Counted from the first letter of the stretch, positions 32,176 to 41,313 are shown. The stretch: 64,000 bases of DNA from Pseudomonas extremaustralis (GCF_900102035.1 NZ_LT629689.1:1736001-1800000); one strand, 5' to 3'. The notes: generated by a model not told the origin, from the letters alone. Made by a program: numbers and translations.

Positions 32176-32241
32176 AAGCCCCACAAACAACACCCAGCAA
32201 ACAATCAACAGTACTGTCACCGCGGTCCATCTCAGTCCCAT
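32140..32241 (-). CDS. Very small membrane protein (33 aa)
   Basis: From ATG 32239-32241 the frame reads MGLRWTAVTVLLIVCWVLFV and ends GLLIVRPLRQPFW. It is one hydrophobic helix with positive residues at both ends, typical of single-pass small membrane proteins. AAGGA is 8 bp before the ATG. It overlaps the 80-aa gene tail on the opposite strand. Real translation is unproven. Confidence 0.45.
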   Translation of the reverse strand: MGLRWTAVTVLLIVCWVLFVGLLIVRPLRQPFW

Positions 32242-32422
32242 GTTCAAAATCCTTTTTTGAATCCCGCCACTATCACGCAAACCATAGACGAAATGTAGAA
32301 CAATCCCTGCTGCTCGTCTGAAATGTAGCCTTCCTGGCGCACGAAAACGCAAAACCCTCCCCCATTGTCAGCCGGTTTTTTTCAGCCTATCGTGTGGCAC
32401 ACCCTATACAAACGGCACACGA

Positions 32423-32872
32423 ATGCACAAGAAAACACACTGGCCACTCACGCTGTACTTCGACGGTGACTGTCCTCTCTGTGCGCGCGAAATCCACATG
32501 CTGAGCCGGCATGCCCCACCCGCCCGCCTGGTGTTGGTTGACATCAGCCGCGCTGAATTCGATGCACGTGCCCTGGGTTTCAGTCTCGAGCAAATGCAAG
32601 ATTCATTGCATGCCCGCTTCGACGACGGCCGTTGGGTGACAGGCCTGGACGCCACGCTGTGGAGCTGGCGCGCAGCCGGGCTGGGCAAGTGGGCCGCGCC
32701 ATTGGCCTGGCGACCGATCAGGCCGTTGTTCACCTTGGGTTATCGCTTGTTCTGCCGCCTGCGCCCCCATCTGGGTTGGTTGCCTCACCCGGATGGCAGC
32801 CGTCGTTGTCGCAACGAGCGCTGTGCGCTACCGGACACCGCGAAAACCAAGCCGCCGATTGCCAGGCGCTGA
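32423..32872 (+). CDS. DCC-family thiol-disulfide oxidoreductase-like protein (DUF393)
   Basis: The 149-residue protein has the family-defining start LTLYFDGDCPLCAREIHMLSRH with a DCPLC (CxxC) redox-like motif at about residues 17-21, and later WAAPLAWRPIRPLFTLGYRLFCRLRPHL. DUF393 proteins are assumed to be thiol-disulfide enzymes from the thioredoxin-like fold, but experimental data are few. A second pair of cysteines occurs at the C terminus (RRCRNERC). The gene appears to be a single transcription unit, 93 bp before the cysteine hydrolase gene. Confidence 0.85.
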   Translation: MHKKTHWPLTLYFDGDCPLCAREIHMLSRHAPPARLVLVDISRAEFDARALGFSLEQMQDSLHARFDDGRWVTGLDATLWSWRAAGLGKWAAPLAWRPIRPLFTLGYRLFCRLRPHLGWLPHPDGSRRCRNERCALPDTAKTKPPIARR

Positions 32873-32965
32873 TATTTTTAGGGCGGGCTCAGTGCCCCTA
32901 TGGCGGTGATGAGGGTTATGCTGGGACGATGCAATCGTGATCACCCCACCGACCGGAGATGCAGC

Positions 32966-33571
32966 ATGAACCCCCACACTACCGCCCTTGTCCTGATCGA
33001 GTACCAGAACGATTTCACCACCCCCGGCGGCGTGTTCCACGACGCCGTCAAAGACGTCATGCACGCGTCCGATATGCTGGCCAACACCGCGACCACCGTG
33101 CAGCAGGCACGCCGACTCGGCGTAAAGATCATTCATCTACCCATCCAGTTCGCCGAGGGTTACCCGGAGCTGACGACACGCGACTACGGGATTCTCAAAG
33201 GCGTGTCGGATGGCAGCGCCTTCCGTGCAGGCAGTTGGGGGGCCCAGATCAGCGATGCAATCACCCAGGAGGCCGGCGATATTCTCGTTGAGGGCAAGCG
33301 CGGGCTGGATGGCTTCGCCACTACGGGCCTGGACCTTGTGCTGCGCAATAACGGCATCCAGAACCTGGTGGTGACGGGGTTTCTCACCAACTGCTGTGTC
33401 GAAGGCACGGTTCGATCGGGTTATGAGAAGGGTTATAACGTGGTGACCTTGACCGATTGCACGGCAACCTTCACTGATGAACAACAACATGCCGCCGAAA
33501 ACTTCACGCTGCCGATGTTCTCGACAACGCTGCAGCACAGCGAATTTCTGCGCGGGTTAGACGCCCAGTGA
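32966..33571 (+). CDS. Isochorismatase-family cysteine hydrolase
   Basis: The 201-residue hydrolase has the catalytic triad of the family: Asp in LVLIEYQNDF (residue 15), Lys in ILVEGKRGLDGF, and nucleophile Cys in FLTNCCVEGTVRSGYEKGY. The family hydrolyses amide or vinyl-ether bonds in small metabolites (nicotinamidase, isochorismatase, N-carbamoyl substrates). No pathway genes are adjacent, so the substrate is unknown. CGGAG precedes the ATG at 32966; the frame extending to 32900 overlaps the DCC gene's downstream flank. Confidence 0.87.
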   Translation: MNPHTTALVLIEYQNDFTTPGGVFHDAVKDVMHASDMLANTATTVQQARRLGVKIIHLPIQFAEGYPELTTRDYGILKGVSDGSAFRAGSWGAQISDAITQEAGDILVEGKRGLDGFATTGLDLVLRNNGIQNLVVTGFLTNCCVEGTVRSGYEKGYNVVTLTDCTATFTDEQQHAAENFTLPMFSTTLQHSEFLRGLDAQ

Positions 33572-33617
33572 CATAAGCCCCCAGGGTGCGACCGAGCCAT
33601 CAGCCGCCCCCTGGGTT

Positions 33618-34241
33618 TTATCCATTGAGCGTGATGCCCCGATAGCTCGGCACCGGCATCTTGTGTCGTTGGGGTTGCTGCCGAGCCAACTGAGCCTGGA
33701 CATGCGCGACGGCATCCAAGACACGCTGCGCCCACTGCTCGTCATCCGGACGCACCACCACCACACGAAAACCGTGATGGTGGCCTTCGATCTGCACGCC
33801 CTCGGAGTCGTCGACATGCAAGTCGATATCGAACGCCGGTGGGAATTTCGAGGGTGTGTTGGTCAACCCGCGCGCCGCGAGGGCATGGTTGTGGCGAACG
33901 CTGTTGACCACGCCGTCGACGCGAATGCCATACAGCATCAGCCAACGCCGGATGTAGGACGGCGTGCGGCCAGACGAGGTGTAGACCCACACGCTGCATC
34001 CCTGGCGGCGCAGCTCGCGGGCCAGGGACCGGGTGCCGCTGCGCAGCGGCTCGCCCAGCCAGCGATGAACGAACGCGGGCAACCTGCTGTGCTCGGTGGC
34101 GCAATGGTGCAGTTGGCACGCCAGGGTGTCGTCGATATCGAACGAGATGCGGATACGCTGAGGCCTCATCACGGACCTGATGGATCGCCAGGCGCGAGCG
34201 CTGGACATCCGGCATTTGTCGAGCATGGAGTACCTTCCCAT
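33618..34241 (-). CDS. HAD-superfamily hydrolase-like protein
   Basis: The 207-residue protein carries HAD motif I FDIDDTLACQ (about residue 34) and motif II VWVYTSSGRTPSYIRRW. Further motif segments are DLHVDDSEGVQIEG. There is no large cap domain, as in small phosphatases. The ATG at 34239-34241 overlaps the stop of the Fic-like gene as TGATG, so the two proteins are translated together. That coupling suggests a joint function, possibly nucleotide or phosphoprotein processing. The Arg-rich N terminus (ARAWRSIRSVMRPQRIR) is unlike most HADs. Confidence 0.75.
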   Translation of the reverse strand: MGRYSMLDKCRMSSARAWRSIRSVMRPQRIRISFDIDDTLACQLHHCATEHSRLPAFVHRWLGEPLRSGTRSLARELRRQGCSVWVYTSSGRTPSYIRRWLMLYGIRVDGVVNSVRHNHALAARGLTNTPSKFPPAFDIDLHVDDSEGVQIEGHHHGFRVVVVRPDDEQWAQRVLDAVAHVQAQLARQQPQRHKMPVPSYRGITLNG

Positions 34242-34939
34242 CAGTGGCCCCCCTGAAAGACGGGCAACGGCGTGTCGCTCAGGAAAAATTCCATGGGGTC
34301 TGGAGCCTTATCTTCCAGGAAAGCCGCATATTTTTTCTTGATCTTGGGCAATTCGTAGAGTGCCTTGACGCCATGTTTGGCGGAATTGCGGATAACCGAG
34401 GATGGGTTGAAATAGCCTTCGGCGTTGTCCAGCGTCAGCACGAACGGCGGCAGCCCTGCGCGCATCAGCAAATAGCTGACGATTAACGATCCGCTGCGGT
34501 TATTGCCTTCGATGAACAATTGCGGCTTGCTGAGGATACGCACATAGACGCCAGCCGCACGCTTCCAGATCGACTCACTGCGATACGCGCAGTACCAGTT
34601 GTACAAATCCTTGATGCCGCCTTCCACATTGTTGAAGAAGTGCTCCTCGGTGGCGGCAAGGTGCTGCGCGAACTCTTGCCGACGGGCCGGGTCGCGGCCA
34701 CACAGTACGGTGGCATTAATCTCGAGCATCAGGTTCAGTTGTTGAAGGTCGAACAGGTCGACGCCACGCGCAACGTAGTCGTCGATCAACGCGTAGCCTT
34801 CGACCACGTTCTGCAACACTTCGTCGGTCAGCGGATCGCGCGGCTCGGTGAAGTGCTGGCTGAGTTCGCCAAAGCGGACCTGCACCTTGCGCAGTGCGCG
34901 TTCAATCGCGGGCAAATCAAGACGACGCGTTGCAGACAT
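34241..34939 (-). CDS. Degenerate Fic-like protein
   Basis: The 232-residue helical protein contains QLFIEGNNRSGSLIVSYLLMRAG (about residues 140-162), which aligns with the Fic motif HPFx(D/E)GNxR followed by the helix. The catalytic His is Gln and the Pro is Leu; Gly-Asn and Arg are kept. Fic enzymes transfer AMP to proteins, so activity is doubtful, though lost-His Fic proteins may do other phospho-transfers. A possible inhibitory-helix-like QNVVEG is at about 45. I take the ATG at 34937-34939 (MSATRRLDL) because GGGA lies 6 bp upstream. The stop overlaps the HAD gene start. Not every detail of the Fic alignment can be confirmed here. Confidence 0.65.
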   Translation of the reverse strand: MSATRRLDLPAIERALRKVQVRFGELSQHFTEPRDPLTDEVLQNVVEGYALIDDYVARGVDLFDLQQLNLMLEINATVLCGRDPARRQEFAQHLAATEEHFFNNVEGGIKDLYNWYCAYRSESIWKRAAGVYVRILSKPQLFIEGNNRSGSLIVSYLLMRAGLPPFVLTLDNAEGYFNPSSVIRNSAKHGVKALYELPKIKKKYAAFLEDKAPDPMEFFLSDTPLPVFQGGH

Positions 34940-34991
34940 TGGCATTCCCGAAAACATTAAAAGAGAAGATGAAACCACTTGCGGCGCTCGG

Positions 34992-35810
34992 TCAGCTGAA
35001 CTTGCCGCTGATGTAATCCCCTGTCATTTGTTCGCGTGGGTTATCGAAGATCTGCGTGGTAGGGCCCATCTCGACCAGATACCCAGTGCGCGTACCCTGG
35101 GAAATATCCACCGAGAAAAACGCGGTGGTATCCGCCACACGGATGGCCTGCTGCATGTTGTGGGTCACCAGCGCGATGGTGTAGTCCTTCTTCAGCTCGA
35201 CCATCAACTCCTCGACTCGGCGAGTAGCGATCGGGTCGAGCGCCGAACAAGGCTCATCCAGCAACAGCACCTCCGGCTCAGTGGCAATGGCGCGGGCGAT
35301 ACACAGACGTTGCTGCTGGCCACCGGACAGGGACAGGCCACTGACCTTGAGTTTGTCCTTGACCTCATCCCACAGCGCCGCGCCTTGCAGGGCGTGCTTG
35401 ACGCGGTCGCCCAGGTCGCCCTTGTAGCGGTTGAGCCGCAGGCCAAAGGCGACATTGTCGAAGATGCTCATCGAGAATGGGTTGGGCTGTTGAAACACCA
35501 TGCCGATATAGCGACGCACCACAACCGGGTCTACGCCCTTGCCATACACGTCCTGCCCGAGAAAATGCACGTGGCCCTCGAAGCGGAAACCTTTGACCAG
35601 GTCGTTCATACGGTTGAGGCTGCGCAGCACCGTACTTTTGCCGCAGCCGGAGGGGCCGATAAAACCCGTGATCTTGTTTTTTTCGATCGGCACATGGCTG
35701 TCACGCACGGCCATGAAGTTGCCGTAGAAAATCTTGTCCAGTTTGCAGTCCATGACCACAGGCGCCTGGGTGACAAACGGAGCGGCGATTCGCGCAGTTG
35801 ATACGTTCAA
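34992..35810 (-). CDS. pstB: Phosphate ABC transporter ATP-binding protein
   Basis: The 272-residue ATPase of the high-affinity phosphate importer. Walker A is [12 protein letters not shown], the Q-loop [19 protein letters not shown], the signature [17 protein letters not shown], Walker [13 protein letters not shown], and the switch His VTHNMQQA. The segment [18 protein letters not shown] is the usual PstB first strand. It is the last gene of pstSCAB; no phoU follows, in contrast to the common pst-phoU operon, so this may be a second pst system. Confidence 0.94.
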   Translation of the reverse strand: MNVSTARIAAPFVTQAPVVMDCKLDKIFYGNFMAVRDSHVPIEKNKITGFIGPSGCGKSTVLRSLNRMNDLVKGFRFEGHVHFLGQDVYGKGVDPVVVRRYIGMVFQQPNPFSMSIFDNVAFGLRLNRYKGDLGDRVKHALQGAALWDEVKDKLKVSGLSLSGGQQQRLCIARAIATEPEVLLLDEPCSALDPIATRRVEELMVELKKDYTIALVTHNMQQAIRVADTTAFFSVDISQGTRTGYLVEMGPTTQIFDNPREQMTGDYISGKFS

Positions 35811-35829
35811 AATTCAGATGCTCCCGTTC

Positions 35830-36744
35830 TCAATACTTGGGCTTGCCGAAAATACGGCTGACAATGTTCACGACCAACACAATCATCACCAGCACCAACG
35901 AGGCCGCCCAGGCGAGCTCCAGTTGGTTGTCGAACGGCATGCCGGAAAAGTTGTAAATCAGGACGGCCAGCGACGCGGTCGGATTCATCACCGCCAGGCT
36001 GCCGTCGTGGTAGATCCAGTAGTTGCTGAACAACGCAGTAAACAACAGCGGCGCGGTTTCGCCCGCCGCACGCGCCACGGCCAGCATGACGCCGGTGAGG
36101 ATCGCGGGCATGCCGGTGGGCAGGATGATTTTCCAGATGACCTGGGAGCGGGTGCAGCCCATGCCGTAGGCAGCATCCTTCATGATCTTGGGCACCATGC
36201 GCATCGACTCTTCGGCCGTCAGCACGACGATCGGCAGCATCAGTACGGCCAGCGCCACGCCACCCGCCGGTGCCGAGTAGGTGCCCGTGGTCATTACCAC
36301 GAGGGCGTAGGCAAATACGCCGGCCAAAATGGAGGGCAGCCCCGTGAGCATCTTGGCGGCAAAGCGTGCGGAGTTCGCCAGCTTACTGTCCGGGCCCAAT
36401 TCGGCGAGGAAGATCGCCGCCATGATGCCAACCGGCACCGCGATGGCCGCGGCAATACCGACCATGACGAAGGTACCGGCCATGGCGTTACCGAAGCCGC
36501 CGCCGGTCTCGAAACCGGTGGGTGGCAGTTCGGTGAAGATCTCCAGGCTCAGGCGCGCACCGCCACGGGTGATCAGCATGTACAGCACGGAAATCAGCGG
36601 CACGCTGGCCAGCAGTGCACCGCCCCAGACCAGCGTGGTCAACACCAGGCTGCGCAAGGCGCGGCCTTCGAACCTGCGCTGCAGGCTGGGCATGGCGCCA
36701 GCCGGCGCGGTCAAGCGACCTGCAGGAGAAGTGAGGTCAGTCAT
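35830..36744 (-). CDS. pstA: Phosphate ABC transporter permease PstA
   Basis: A 304-residue six-helix permease. Signatures include GIMAAIFLAELGPDSKLANSARFAAKMLTGLPSILAGVFAYALVVM and the EAA-like coupling loop EESMRMVPKIMKDAAYGMGCTRSQVIWKIILPTGMPAILTGVML. The start overlaps the pstC stop (TAATGA), indicating coupling, and pstB follows after 19 bp. The N-terminal 30 residues (LTAPAGAMPSLQRRF) are cytoplasmic and longer than in E. coli. The call is firm. Confidence 0.94.
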   Translation of the reverse strand: MTDLTSPAGRLTAPAGAMPSLQRRFEGRALRSLVLTTLVWGGALLASVPLISVLYMLITRGGARLSLEIFTELPPTGFETGGGFGNAMAGTFVMVGIAAAIAVPVGIMAAIFLAELGPDSKLANSARFAAKMLTGLPSILAGVFAYALVVMTTGTYSAPAGGVALAVLMLPIVVLTAEESMRMVPKIMKDAAYGMGCTRSQVIWKIILPTGMPAILTGVMLAVARAAGETAPLLFTALFSNYWIYHDGSLAVMNPTASLAVLIYNFSGMPFDNQLELAWAASLVLVMIVLVVNIVSRIFGKPKY

Positions 36745-37709
36745 TATTTGGTCCCCCGTTGGGCGTAGAGCATGATCATCGAGCCGAGGATATTCACCAG
36801 CAGCGTGATGAACATCAGCACCAGCGCGGCGTACATCAACACCTCGATCTCATTGGGGCCGGCTTCGGGGAAGTTCAGCGCCAACAAGGCTGCCAGGGTG
36901 TTGGCCGGCGCAAACAACGACAGGGAGATGTTGTTGGCGTTACCCACCAGCATCGCCAGGGCCATGGTTTCACCCAGCGCCCGGCCCAAGCCCAGCACCA
37001 GTGAGCCGAAGATGCCAGTGGCGGCGGACGGCACCATTACCTTGAGAATCGCTTCCCAGTGAGTGGTCCCCATGCCATAGGCGGCCTGCTTGGTTTTCAT
37101 CGGTACGGCGGTCAGCGCGTCCTGGGACACCGCGGCAATGGTCGGCAGGATCATGATCGCCAGTACCAACGCCGCCGGCAGCAGCCCCGGCCCACTCAAG
37201 GACGTGCTGAAAAACGGTATCCAGCCCAATTCGCTGTTCAACCACTCCGTCAGTGGTCGAATCGCCGGAATCACCACGTAGATGCCCCACAGGCCATACA
37301 CCACGCTGGGGATGGCGGCGAGCAACTCGACGATGGTGCGAAACACGGCAGCCAATTTTGCCGGCAAGAAATCCTGTGTGAGAAAAATCGCCATGCTGAC
37401 GCCGAAGAAACCCGCAATCAGCAACGCGATCAACGCACTGTAAAGCGTGCCCCAAATCGCCGGCAGAATGCCGTACTTGCCTTGGTTAACATCCCAGACG
37501 CTGCCCAACAGCACGTCAAACCCGTGCTTTTCCATACCGGGAAGCGCCTTGCGGCCCACCTCGAATACCAGCGCAAAGACCAATGCCAGAATCAGGACCA
37601 CCCCTATTCGCGCAAGCGCACGGAAGATGCGATCAACCAGGAAGTCTTTGGTGGACGGTGGTTGGCAGGCAGAGTCCGGATTAACCGGTACGACAAAAGG
37701 TGTGTTCAT
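36744..37709 (-). CDS. pstC: Phosphate ABC transporter permease PstC
   Basis: A 321-residue inner-membrane permease, partner of PstA. It has about six helices, the loop FRTIVELLAAIPSVVYGLWGIYVVIPAI, and the coupling motif QDALTAVPMKTKQAAYGMGTTHWEAILKVMVPSAATGIFGSLVLGLGRALGETMAL. Between pstS and pstC an intercistronic hairpin (37741-37766) probably lowers downstream expression, so the binding protein is made in excess. Confidence 0.94.
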   Translation of the reverse strand: MNTPFVVPVNPDSACQPPSTKDFLVDRIFRALARIGVVLILALVFALVFEVGRKALPGMEKHGFDVLLGSVWDVNQGKYGILPAIWGTLYSALIALLIAGFFGVSMAIFLTQDFLPAKLAAVFRTIVELLAAIPSVVYGLWGIYVVIPAIRPLTEWLNSELGWIPFFSTSLSGPGLLPAALVLAIMILPTIAAVSQDALTAVPMKTKQAAYGMGTTHWEAILKVMVPSAATGIFGSLVLGLGRALGETMALAMLVGNANNISLSLFAPANTLAALLALNFPEAGPNEIEVLMYAALVLMFITLLVNILGSMIMLYAQRGTK

Positions 37710-37740
37710 TGGCTAATTCCGGAACAAGGGAGAAACACTC

Positions 37741-37766
37741 TCGGCGTGGCTGACAGCACACGCCGA
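37741..37766. other. Intercistronic hairpin between pstS and pstC
   Basis: TCGGCGTG (37741-37748) and CACGCCGA (37759-37766) form a perfect 8-bp stem with a 10-base loop, about 20 bp after the pstS stop. It is likely to attenuate or stabilise, giving more PstS than membrane subunits. Confidence 0.6.
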
Positions 37767-37783
37767 AAGAGGCTTCGCGAGCC

Positions 37784-38812
37784 TTACTTGATGTTGGCGG
37801 AAGCTTTGCGAACCAGATCGACAACCGATGGCGGCAGGGGGATATAGCCCATCGAATCGGCGATTTTCTGCCCTTCGGTCAGGCTGTATTCGACCATTTC
37901 ACGCATGGCCTTGGCCTTGGCCGGATTGCCGTTGTCCTTGCGGAAGATCATCCAGGTGTAGGACGTGATCGGGTAGGACTTGGCACCGTCCGGATCCGGC
38001 AGCCAGGCCACCAGGCTTTCCGGCATCTTCACCGCAGCCAGTGCTTCGGCGCCGCTTTCTGCGTTCGGGACGACGTAATGGCCGGCCTTGTTCTGCAACT
38101 GGGCGAAGTCAACCTTGGCCAGTTTGGCGAAACCGTATTCGATGTAGCCGATCGCGCCCGGAGTCTGGCGAACGGTCGCGGTCACACCATCGTTTTTAGG
38201 CGATTTGATGAATTTGTCGCTGGCAGGCCAGTTAACAGTGTTGCCCTCGCCCAACGCCTGCTTGAACTCAGGGTTGATCGCGGCCAGGTGCTTGGTGAAT
38301 ACCGCCGTGGTACCGCTGGAGTCGGCACGTACGACAACGGTGATCGGCGTATCGGACAGCTTCAGGCCAGGGTTGGCGGCGACGATCTGAGGATCGTTCC
38401 ACTTGGTGATCTTGCCCAGGAAGATATTGGAGTACACATCCCGTGGCAGCTTCAGGCCCTTTGGATTGCCTGGCAGGTTATACGCCAACACGATTTCACC
38501 CGCAGTCATTGGCAGCAACTGCACGCCCTCGGCGACCTTGGCGATGTCTTCGTCTTTCATGGCCGAGTCACTGGCGGCGAAGTCCACGGTTTTATTCAGG
38601 AAGTCCTGCACACCCGCGCCGCTGCCCTTGGATTGGTAGTCGACGGTGACGCCTTCGGTTTTCTTGCTGAAATCCTTGAACCAGGTCAGGTAGATCGGTG
38701 CCGGGAAACTGGCGCCGGAACCGGTCAGGCGGACGTTGTCGGCCGCGAATACCGAGCTGGCACAAAGAGAAACCGCAACGGCGAGTGCAGCAGACTTCAT
38801 CAAGCTTTTCAT
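37784..38812 (-). CDS. pstS: Phosphate ABC transporter periplasmic binding protein
   Basis: PstS binds inorganic phosphate in the periplasm. The 342-residue precursor has a signal peptide ending near VFAADNVRLTGSG (cleavage about residue 24). Ligand-contact segments are GSGASFPAPIYLTWFKDF, DYQSKGSGAGVQDFL, and VVVRADSSGTTAVFTKHL; the C-terminal SVVDLVRKASANIK is standard. It is the first gene of pstSCAB, behind a Pho box 49 bp upstream, so induction by PhoB under phosphate starvation is expected. Confidence 0.95.
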   Translation of the reverse strand: MKSLMKSAALAVAVSLCASSVFAADNVRLTGSGASFPAPIYLTWFKDFSKKTEGVTVDYQSKGSGAGVQDFLNKTVDFAASDSAMKDEDIAKVAEGVQLLPMTAGEIVLAYNLPGNPKGLKLPRDVYSNIFLGKITKWNDPQIVAANPGLKLSDTPITVVVRADSSGTTAVFTKHLAAINPEFKQALGEGNTVNWPASDKFIKSPKNDGVTATVRQTPGAIGYIEYGFAKLAKVDFAQLQNKAGHYVVPNAESGAEALAAVKMPESLVAWLPDPDGAKSYPITSYTWMIFRKDNGNPAKAKAMREMVEYSLTEGQKIADSMGYIPLPPSVVDLVRKASANIK

Positions 38813-38860
38813 TAAGGGAACTCCTTGTGTTTAAGGGCTCCCGAACTGTGCAGCAGCTTT

Positions 38861-38878
38861 GTTACGCTTTTATGAAAG
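38861..38878 (-). promoter_or_regulatory. Pho box (PhoB site) upstream of pstS
   Basis: On the minus strand the site reads CTTTCATAAAAGCGTAAC. It matches the E. coli pstS Pho box (CTGTCATAAAACTGTCAC) at 14 of 18 positions, with the two CTGTCAT-like half-repeats 4 bp apart. The distance to the pstS ATG is 48 bp. Confidence 0.75.
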
Positions 38879-38986
38879 CTGGGTGGCACGAGGAATTTTC
38901 CTACGTCTTTTGCCTCCATCCTCCTGTAACAAATTATGTGTGACGCAAAATCACCCTCGCGCCCCCCCTTCACTGCTCGACGACTT

Positions 38987-39085
38987 TTAAACCCCCGCCG
39001 AACAGCCACCGAGCAGCACCAGCAAGATAATGCACAGGAGCACCGCAGCGATTACCAGGTACTTGGCGAAGAATTTGGTCGACAT
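38987..39085 (-). CDS. Very small membrane protein (32 aa)
   Basis: From ATG 39083-39085 the frame reads MSTKFFAKYLVIAAVLLCII, then LLVLLGGCSAGV. It is a single hydrophobic helix with basic N-terminal residues. A lipobox-like LGGC occurs, but no room for a mature domain follows. AGAGG lies 6 bp upstream of the ATG. It is divergent from baeS and unlinked to pst. Real but unknown, or a chance signal-like frame. Confidence 0.5.
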   Translation of the reverse strand: MSTKFFAKYLVIAAVLLCIILLVLLGGCSAGV

Positions 39086-39231
39086 AGTTGCCTCTGCAAG
39101 ACGGAATGGCTTGAGCCATACGCCATGTTGGGAAGCAAATGTGCAGGAAAATTGAAGATTGCCCCCATCGCTTGAATCTTTGCCACGCCAGGGCCTAAAT
39201 GGGCGCATCCCCTCCCGAGCAGCCCGAATCG

Positions 39232-40617
39232 ATGAAGTTGAGTATCTCCACCAAGCTGTTTGTCGCGGTGCTGGCCGGTGTGCTGCTGGTCATCCTGAGC
39301 ATGGGCGTGGCCACCAGTTGGAGTTTCGGGCGCGGGTTTCTGGGCTACATCAATGAGCAGGCATTGGAGCGCATGGCACCGGTGCTGCCGCGCCTGGCGA
39401 GCGCCTATGCCCGTGAAGGCAGCTGGGAATTCCTGCGCAATCAGCCGGACCGCTGGTTCGAGATCATGCGACCCGAGCCCGGTGAAGATCCGCTGAGGAA
39501 CGATTTGAACACCCCGGTGGCCTCGGACTTGACTGGCGCTCTGTTTCGCATTGCCCTGCTCGACAAGTACAAGCAGCGCGTCACCGGCTATCCCGCCATC
39601 GGCAACGATGCGTTGTTGCGTCCCGTCGAGGTGGCCGGTGAAATCGTCGGCTGGCTGGCCGTCACCCCGTTCCAGAGCGTGACCGAAGCCGGTGGCGAAC
39701 GCTTCGAGCAGTATCAGTTGCGCACCAGCCTGGTAATGGGCGTGTTCTCCCTGCTGCTGGCGATGCTGATCGCCTGGTGGATCGCCCGCACCTTACTGGA
39801 GCCGGTCAAGCGCGTCGCCGCCGCCACTCACCGCCTGGCCAGCGGCGACTACACCAGCCGCGTGGCCGTGGCCTCCAACGACGAAGTGGGCCAACTGGCG
39901 CGGGACTTCAATCAATTGGCCTACACCCTCGAACGCAATGAGAAGATGCGCCGCGAATTCATGGCCGATGTCTCCCACGAATTGCGCACGCCGCTGTCGG
40001 TGCTGCGTGGCGAGCTGGAAGCGATCGAGGACGGTGTGCGCACGCTGGACCAGGGCTCGATGAAATCGCTGCAAGGCGAAGTCGGCATGCTCAGCAAACT
40101 GGTGGATGACCTCTATGAACTGTCCATGGCGGACGTCGGCGCCCTGACTTACCGCAAAGCCCCCTGCGTGCTCAATGACTTGCTGGTACACACCGTGGGC
40201 ATGTTCCAGGAGCGCCTGAACGCGCGTCAATTGCGCGTCGAACTGGAACTGCCCAGTACCCCGCTGGAACTGCTGGCGGATGCCAGTCGGTTGCAGCAGC
40301 TGTTTTCCAACCTGCTGGAAAACGCCGTGCGCTATACCGACGCCAACGGTGTGATCCGCATCGGTGCCGTACTGACCCGTGATGAGGTGCGCATCGACTT
40401 CATGGATTCGGGCCCCGGCGTATCCGCCCAACAGCTGCCACGCCTGTTCGAGCGCTTCTACCGTGGCGAATCATCGCGCAACCGCGCCAGCGGCGGCGCC
40501 GGCCTGGGCCTGGCGATCTGTCACAGCATCGCCCTCGCCCACGGCGGCAGCCTCAGCGCCGACCATTCGCCCCTGGGCGGCCTGTGGCTGACCTTGCGTC
40601 TGCCCCGGAGCCTGTGA
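39232..40617 (+). CDS. baeS: Sensor histidine kinase, BaeS type
   Basis: A 461-residue envelope-stress sensor kinase. N-terminal helix KLFVAVLAGVLLVILSMGVATSWSF is followed by a periplasmic sensor domain (about 40-160), a second transmembrane helix (VMGVFSLLLAMLIAWWIA), HAMP, and the kinase core: H-box FMADVSHELRTPLSVLRGELEAI, N-box LLENAVRYTDANG, D-box DSGPGV and G-box GGAGLGLAIC. BaeSR controls multidrug efflux genes in enterobacteria; here no pump is next to it. I take the ATG at 39232 (MKLSISTKLF); an earlier ATG at 39199 with AGGG upstream is possible. The stop lies 3 bp from baeR. Confidence 0.9.
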   Translation: MKLSISTKLFVAVLAGVLLVILSMGVATSWSFGRGFLGYINEQALERMAPVLPRLASAYAREGSWEFLRNQPDRWFEIMRPEPGEDPLRNDLNTPVASDLTGALFRIALLDKYKQRVTGYPAIGNDALLRPVEVAGEIVGWLAVTPFQSVTEAGGERFEQYQLRTSLVMGVFSLLLAMLIAWWIARTLLEPVKRVAAATHRLASGDYTSRVAVASNDEVGQLARDFNQLAYTLERNEKMRREFMADVSHELRTPLSVLRGELEAIEDGVRTLDQGSMKSLQGEVGMLSKLVDDLYELSMADVGALTYRKAPCVLNDLLVHTVGMFQERLNARQLRVELELPSTPLELLADASRLQQLFSNLLENAVRYTDANGVIRIGAVLTRDEVRIDFMDSGPGVSAQQLPRLFERFYRGESSRNRASGGAGLGLAICHSIALAHGGSLSADHSPLGGLWLTLRLPRSL

Positions 40618-40620
40618 ACC

Positions 40621-41313
40621 ATGACCGATGAACGCCCGATCCTGATCGTCGAAGACGAACCCAAACTCGCCACCTTGATGCAGGACTACCTCACCGCCGC
40701 CGGCCATACCAGCCTGTGCCTGGACAACGGCCTGCATGTAGTGCCCGCCGTGCGCGCCCACGACCCCAAGCTGATCCTGCTCGACCTGATGCTGCCCGGC
40801 CGTGACGGCATGCAGCTGTGCCAGGACCTACGCGGATTCAGCAGCGTGCCGATCATCATGATCACCGCGCGCGTGGAGGAAGTGGACCGCCTGCTCGGCC
40901 TGGACCTGGGGGCCGACGACTATATCTGCAAGCCCTTCAGCCCGCGTGAAGTGGTGGCACGGGTCAAGGCCATCCTGCGCCGCAGCCCGCAACTGCTCAG
41001 CACCACGGCGCCGCGCCTGCTGATCGACGACACGCAGTACCAGGCCTCGCTCGACGGCATCCCACTGGACCTCACCCCCGTGGAACTGCGGCTGCTCAAC
41101 ACCTTCGCCCGTTCCGCCGGCCGCGTGTTCTCCCGCGACCAACTGCTGGACCAGATCTACGACGACCACCGCGTGGTCACCGACCGCACGGTGGACAGCC
41201 ATATCCGCAACCTGCGCCGCAAGCTCGAACAGGCCTGTCCGGGAGAAACCCCGATCGAATCGCTGTATGGCGTGGGGTATCGATTCCAGCTGGTCGACTC
41301 ACACCATCGGTGA
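40621..41313 (+). CDS. baeR: Response regulator, BaeR type
   Basis: The 230-residue OmpR-family regulator has phospho-acceptor Asp in [13 protein letters not shown], acidic pocket VEDEPKLA, switch Thr/Ser ITAR, Lys in [17 protein letters not shown], and the C-terminal winged helix with [20 protein letters not shown] and [11 protein letters not shown]. It follows the kinase gene by 3 bp, so both come from one transcript. Its 3' end overlaps the convergent treS by 15 bp. Confidence 0.92.
   Translation: MTDERPILIVEDEPKLATLMQDYLTAAGHTSLCLDNGLHVVPAVRAHDPKLILLDLMLPGRDGMQLCQDLRGFSSVPIIMITARVEEVDRLLGLDLGADDYICKPFSPREVVARVKAILRRSPQLLSTTAPRLLIDDTQYQASLDGIPLDLTPVELRLLNTFARSAGRVFSRDQLLDQIYDDHRVVTDRTVDSHIRNLRRKLEQACPGETPIESLYGVGYRFQLVDSHHR

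Noticed and set aside
38924-38945. Second Pho box further upstream of pstS
   Set aside because: CTGTAAC resembles a half-site, but the second half does not fit the 4-bp spacing; the site at 38861-38878 is better.
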